Positions 14,783-17,518 of a stretch of DNA of 17,518 nt are shown in pieces; position 1 is the first letter of the stretch, and every line of letters begins with the position of its first letter. The DNA is from Bacteroidales bacterium. Lineage in GTDB: Bacteria; Bacteroidota; Bacteroidia; Bacteroidales; UBA7960. The position numbers and the translations under genes were made by a program. Location: positions 1 to 17,518 of the forward strand of contig PWIY01000330.1 of NCBI GenBank assembly GCA_003560215.1, read 5' to 3'. The notes beneath the pieces are model-generated. The model saw only the letters and a program-made list of their open reading frames with translations, made no database searches and was not told where the DNA came from.

Positions 14783-15334
14783 TTGGAAGAACTGAAGCCA
14801 TACAATATTGGGTTTGCGGGGCTATCGCAGGGAACTCACCGGTTTTCGTACGAGATCGGGGATGATTTTTTTGCCTGCTTTGAGCAGTCGGAAATTGTCC
14901 GTGGCCGGATATCACTCGACCTGATCATGGAAAAGGAAAGCGATATGCTGGTCATTGACTATGTGTTTAAAGGCTGGGTGGAGCTTGATTGTGATATTTG
15001 CCTGAAACCATACCGTCAGCCTGTTGAGGACGAACACCGGATGTACGTAAAATTCGGTGATGGTTTTACAGAGCAGTCTGAAGATGTGGTTGTGATTCCT
15101 TTTGAGACCGGCCATTTCGATATTTCACATTATGTGTATGAGTACATCCACCTGGATCTTCCCATCAAGCGTGCCCATTCCGGCGACGGACAGGAGGATT
15201 CAGGATGTGACAAAGAGATGCTGGACAAGGTTGCCAGGCATTCTGTCGATCTCAAGACCGGCAACACCGTTGAATCCCTGGCTGCATCCTCACAGGAAGC
15301 CCTGAAAAAGCTTCGTTTTGACAAGAATAATTAG
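14783..15334 (+). CDS. yceD: YceD/DUF177 family protein, upstream partner of L32
   Basis: Conserved small protein encoded with rpmF in most bacteria; members have been linked to 23S rRNA accumulation. From the chosen TTG it has 183 residues. LEELKPYNIGFAGLSQGTHR matches the usual Bacteroidota N-terminus. The diagnostic CxxC pair is Cys70 and Cys73 in LDCDICLKPYRQP, followed by FGDGF. The C-terminal part has a Cys-Asp-Lys-Glu (CDKEM) block in place of the common CDPRW form. An in-frame ATG at 14693 would add 30 residues lacking any similarity I recognise, would overlap the previous gene by 20 bp and would lie upstream of the TATCTTTG box. I therefore prefer TTG at 14783, preceded by AGGACAGG. 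The start is the least certain of the operon. The gap to rpmF is 25 bp. Confidence 0.82.
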   Translation: MEELKPYNIGFAGLSQGTHRFSYEIGDDFFACFEQSEIVRGRISLDLIMEKESDMLVIDYVFKGWVELDCDICLKPYRQPVEDEHRMYVKFGDGFTEQSEDVVVIPFETGHFDISHYVYEYIHLDLPIKRAHSGDGQEDSGCDKEMLDKVARHSVDLKTGNTVESLAASSQEALKKLRFDKNN

Positions 15335-15359
15335 TTCACTGATTTAATATTTCATTGCT

Positions 15360-15545
15360 ATGGCACATCCAAAGAGTAAAATTTCCAAAACCCGCAGGGA
15401 TAAAAGGCGTACACATTATAAAGCCGTTGAACCCTCACTGACTACCTGTTCCAATTGCGGAGCATCCAGGCTGATGCACAGGGTTTGTCCTGAATGCGGA
15501 TTCTACAGAGGTCAGATGGCCGTTGAAAAAACAACTGCTGTATAA
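15360..15545 (+). CDS. rpmF: 50S ribosomal protein L32 (bL32), zinc-binding form
   Basis: Large-subunit ribosomal protein of 61 residues, normal length. The N-terminus MAHPKSKISKTRRDKRRTHY is the standard bL32 opening. The zinc ribbon is intact, with Cys30 and Cys33 (CSNCG) and Cys43 and Cys46 (CPECG), so this is the zinc-containing C+ form rather than a zinc-independent paralogue. It lies between yceD and plsX, the usual order, linking ribosome and lipid synthesis in one transcript. Confidence 0.99.
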   Translation: MAHPKSKISKTRRDKRRTHYKAVEPSLTTCSNCGASRLMHRVCPECGFYRGQMAVEKTTAV

Positions 15546-15586
15546 GCGGATCAGAAACCAATTGCTGACCACCAACACCAATTGTA

Positions 15587-16564
15587 ATGAAGATTGGCTT
15601 TGATGTGATGGGGGGTGACTACGCACCCCGGGCGACCATTTCGGGTGCGGTACTTGCCAGGAAAGAGCTTTCGGATACTGATCGTATCGTACTGATCGGA
15701 GACCGGACAGCCATTCTTGAAGGTTTGACGCAACTGAAAGAAGAGCCTGAAAACTTCGATATTGTTCATGCGGATGATGTCATTGAAATGGGTGAATCTC
15801 CCACAAGGTCTTTATCACAGAAGCCTGATTCCAGCATTGCCCTTGGCTTTAAGCTCCTTAAAACCGGGCAGATTGATGCTTTTTCAAGTGCCGGAAACAC
15901 CGGGGCCATGCTGGTCGGATCCATTTACAGTGTCAATGCGGTGCAGGGAGTCATCCGCCCTGCCACAACAACGATCATCCCCAAGGAAAATGGTGGAGTG
16001 GGTGTGTTGATTGATGTGGGCACCAACCCCGATACAAAGGCTGATGTATTGTACCAGTTTGGCCTGCTTGGGTCAATCTATGCAAAGCATGTGTACGGGA
16101 TTGACAAGCCAAAGGTTGGTCTGCTGAATATCGGAGAGGAAGAAGACAAGGGAAACCTCCTGGCCCAGTCTGCCTTTCGCCTGATGAAGGGAACAACTGA
16201 TTATCATTTTTCCGGTAATGTGGAAGGCCGGGACTTTTTCCGCGATAAAGCTGATGTGATTGTCTGTGACGGATTTACAGGGAATGTGGTTTTGAAAAGC
16301 ATGGAGGCCATGTACAGCTTGATTGTCAAGCGCGGACTCAATGATGCCTTCTTTGACCGTTTTAATTACGAGCAATATGGAGGGACGCCCATTCTTGGGG
16401 TGAATGCCACGGTGCTGATCGGGCATGGGATTTCCAATGATGTGGCCATCAAGAATATGATTTTGCATTCCCGCGATGTTTATCAGGCGGGTGTGACCGA
16501 ACATATCCGTTCGGCCATGGATCAATACATTCAGGGTGGTGTTTTTTCCGGAGATAAGTCTTAG
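15587..16564 (+). CDS. plsX: Phosphate acyltransferase PlsX
   Basis: Soluble, membrane-associated enzyme that converts acyl-ACP and phosphate into acyl-phosphate for PlsY, the first step of the PlsX/PlsY route to phosphatidic acid. It has 325 residues, near the family's usual 310-350. Motifs in order: FDVMGGDYAP near the N-terminus, FSSAGNTGAML, IDVGTNPDTKADVLYQFG, GLLNIGEEEDKGN, FSGNVEGRDFF, VCDGFTGNVVLKSMEAM and GGTPILGVNATVLIGHG near the C-terminus. No truncation is seen. The start is the ATG at 15587, 41 bp after rpmF, and fabH follows after 23 bp, so co-transcription is likely. Confidence 0.98.
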   Translation: MKIGFDVMGGDYAPRATISGAVLARKELSDTDRIVLIGDRTAILEGLTQLKEEPENFDIVHADDVIEMGESPTRSLSQKPDSSIALGFKLLKTGQIDAFSSAGNTGAMLVGSIYSVNAVQGVIRPATTTIIPKENGGVGVLIDVGTNPDTKADVLYQFGLLGSIYAKHVYGIDKPKVGLLNIGEEEDKGNLLAQSAFRLMKGTTDYHFSGNVEGRDFFRDKADVIVCDGFTGNVVLKSMEAMYSLIVKRGLNDAFFDRFNYEQYGGTPILGVNATVLIGHGISNDVAIKNMILHSRDVYQAGVTEHIRSAMDQYIQGGVFSGDKS

Positions 16565-16587
16565 TTGTATTTAAATATTGTTGTAAC

Positions 16588-17518
16588 ATGACAGGAGTTA
16601 AAGCAGCCATCACAGCTGTTCACGGATATCTGCCTGATTATGTGCTCACCAATCAGGAATTGGAACAAATGGTGGACACGTCCGATGAATGGATTTCCAC
16701 GCGGACCGGTATTAAAGAAAGAAGAATCCTGAAAGGAGAAGGCCTTGCCACTTCCGATATGGCTGCTGAGGCCGTAAAGGGCCTTTTGGAAAAACGCGGA
16801 ATAGCTCCTGATGAGGTGGATCTGGTGATCTGTTCAACGGTCACTCCTGACATGAAGTTCCCTGCCACCGCCAATCTTGTGAGCCATAAAGCTGGCATCA
16901 AAAACGCCTTCAGCTATGATCTGAATGCAGCCTGTTCAGGGTTTATTTACGCCCTTACCACTGCTGCAGGTTTTGTGGAAACAGGAAAATATAAGAAAGT
17001 TGTTGTGGTTGGAGCTGACAAGATGTCATCCATCGTTGACTACACCGACCGGCAAACCTGTGTGATTTTTGGCGATGCGGCTTCTGCTGTGATGCTTGAG
17101 CCCACTGAAGGAGAGGAGGGGATCCTGGATCATGCCTTTGGCACCGACGGGGCCGGGCATATTCACCTGCACATGAAAGCGGGTGGATCGCTCAAGCCTC
17201 CTTCCCATGAAACCGTGGATGCACGTGAGCATTATGTATACCAGGAGGGCCAGCCTGTTTTTAAATTTGCCGTGACAAAAATGGCAGGGATCTCCCAGGA
17301 ACTGATGGAGAAAAACAACCTGAATGGAGACGACGTATCATGGCTTGTGCCCCACCAGGCCAATATGCGGATCATTGAAGCCACCGGCAGGCGACTGGGG
17401 GTACCGTCAGAAAAAGTGATGGTGAACATCCAGCATTACGGCAATACCACAAATGCCACCATTCCGCTTTGTCTCTGGGATTATGAGAAACAGCTGAATA
17501 AGGGCGACAACCTGATTC
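16588..17518 (+). CDS. fabH: 3-oxoacyl-ACP synthase III (KAS III, FabH), cut by window edge
   Basis: Starts type II fatty acid synthesis by condensing an acyl-CoA with malonyl-ACP. The 310 residues in the window cover nearly the whole protein (family about 320-335). The catalytic triad is complete: Cys116 in NAACSGF, His256 in VPHQANMRI and Asn286 in HYGNTTNATIP. DEWISTRTGIKERR (33-46) is the usual FabH block near the CoA and ACP entrance. Only the last residues lie beyond 17518. The position after plsX completes the lipid-initiation operon, and the ATG at 16588 is 23 bp after the plsX stop. Confidence 0.98.
   Translation, partial: MTGVKAAITAVHGYLPDYVLTNQELEQMVDTSDEWISTRTGIKERRILKGEGLATSDMAAEAVKGLLEKRGIAPDEVDLVICSTVTPDMKFPATANLVSHKAGIKNAFSYDLNAACSGFIYALTTAAGFVETGKYKKVVVVGADKMSSIVDYTDRQTCVIFGDAASAVMLEPTEGEEGILDHAFGTDGAGHIHLHMKAGGSLKPPSHETVDAREHYVYQEGQPVFKFAVTKMAGISQELMEKNNLNGDDVSWLVPHQANMRIIEATGRRLGVPSEKVMVNIQHYGNTTNATIPLCLWDYEKQLNKGDNLI

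Noticed and set aside
1..17518. Mobile element, prophage or CRISPR array
   Set aside because: I found no transposase, integrase, phage or Cas-like gene, no regularly spaced direct repeats, and no target-site duplications.

Overview
The window reads as chromosomal DNA of a Bacteroidota bacterium. Three things point there. One protein ends in a type IX secretion (T9SS) type B, CHU_C-like sorting domain. Several genes are preceded by the phylum-specific -7 box TAnnTTTG rather than sigma70 boxes. An ECF sigma factor is paired with a membrane-anchored beta-barrel-like protein, a layout common in this phylum. Genes are closely packed and base composition looks even, and I saw no insertion sequence, phage gene, CRISPR array, tRNA or rRNA.

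Layout: (1) The 5' part of lepA on the minus strand runs off the left edge. (2) Divergent from it is an exported PKD/P-domain protein with a T9SS tail, followed by an AbgT-family transporter with its own promoter and a strong terminator. (3) Next comes a same-strand cluster: a small nucleotidyltransferase, a metallophosphoesterase overlapping it by 8 bp, and a 747-residue TPR protein. (4) A 519-bp gene-free stretch (7992-8510) is the most unusual part. It has repeated T-runs, several terminator-like hairpins and a roughly 120-nt predicted structured RNA that could be a 6S-like regulator. (5) An ECF sigma factor is followed by a protein with an N-terminal anti-sigma-like part, one inner-membrane helix and a C-terminal beta-barrel-like domain. 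(6) A SagB-type nitroreductase with an N-terminal membrane anchor lies on the minus strand. (7) A 1076-residue oxidoreductase combines modules that are usually separate subunits (HcnA/HcnB/HcnC or heterotetrameric amine/proline dehydrogenase type): 2Fe-2S, FAD/NAD, two 4Fe-4S motifs, BFD-like 2Fe-2S and a DAO-type FAD domain. (8) The conserved set yceD (DUF177)-rpmF-plsX-fabH couples ribosomal protein L32 to initiation of phospholipid and fatty acid synthesis; fabH runs off the right edge.

The core genes (lepA, rpmF, plsX, fabH) are certain. The physiological roles of the fused dehydrogenase, the nucleotidyltransferase/phosphoesterase pair, the TPR protein and the intergenic RNAs cannot be settled from this sequence. 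The best candidates for something undescribed are the intergenic RNA island and the single-chain dehydrogenase.
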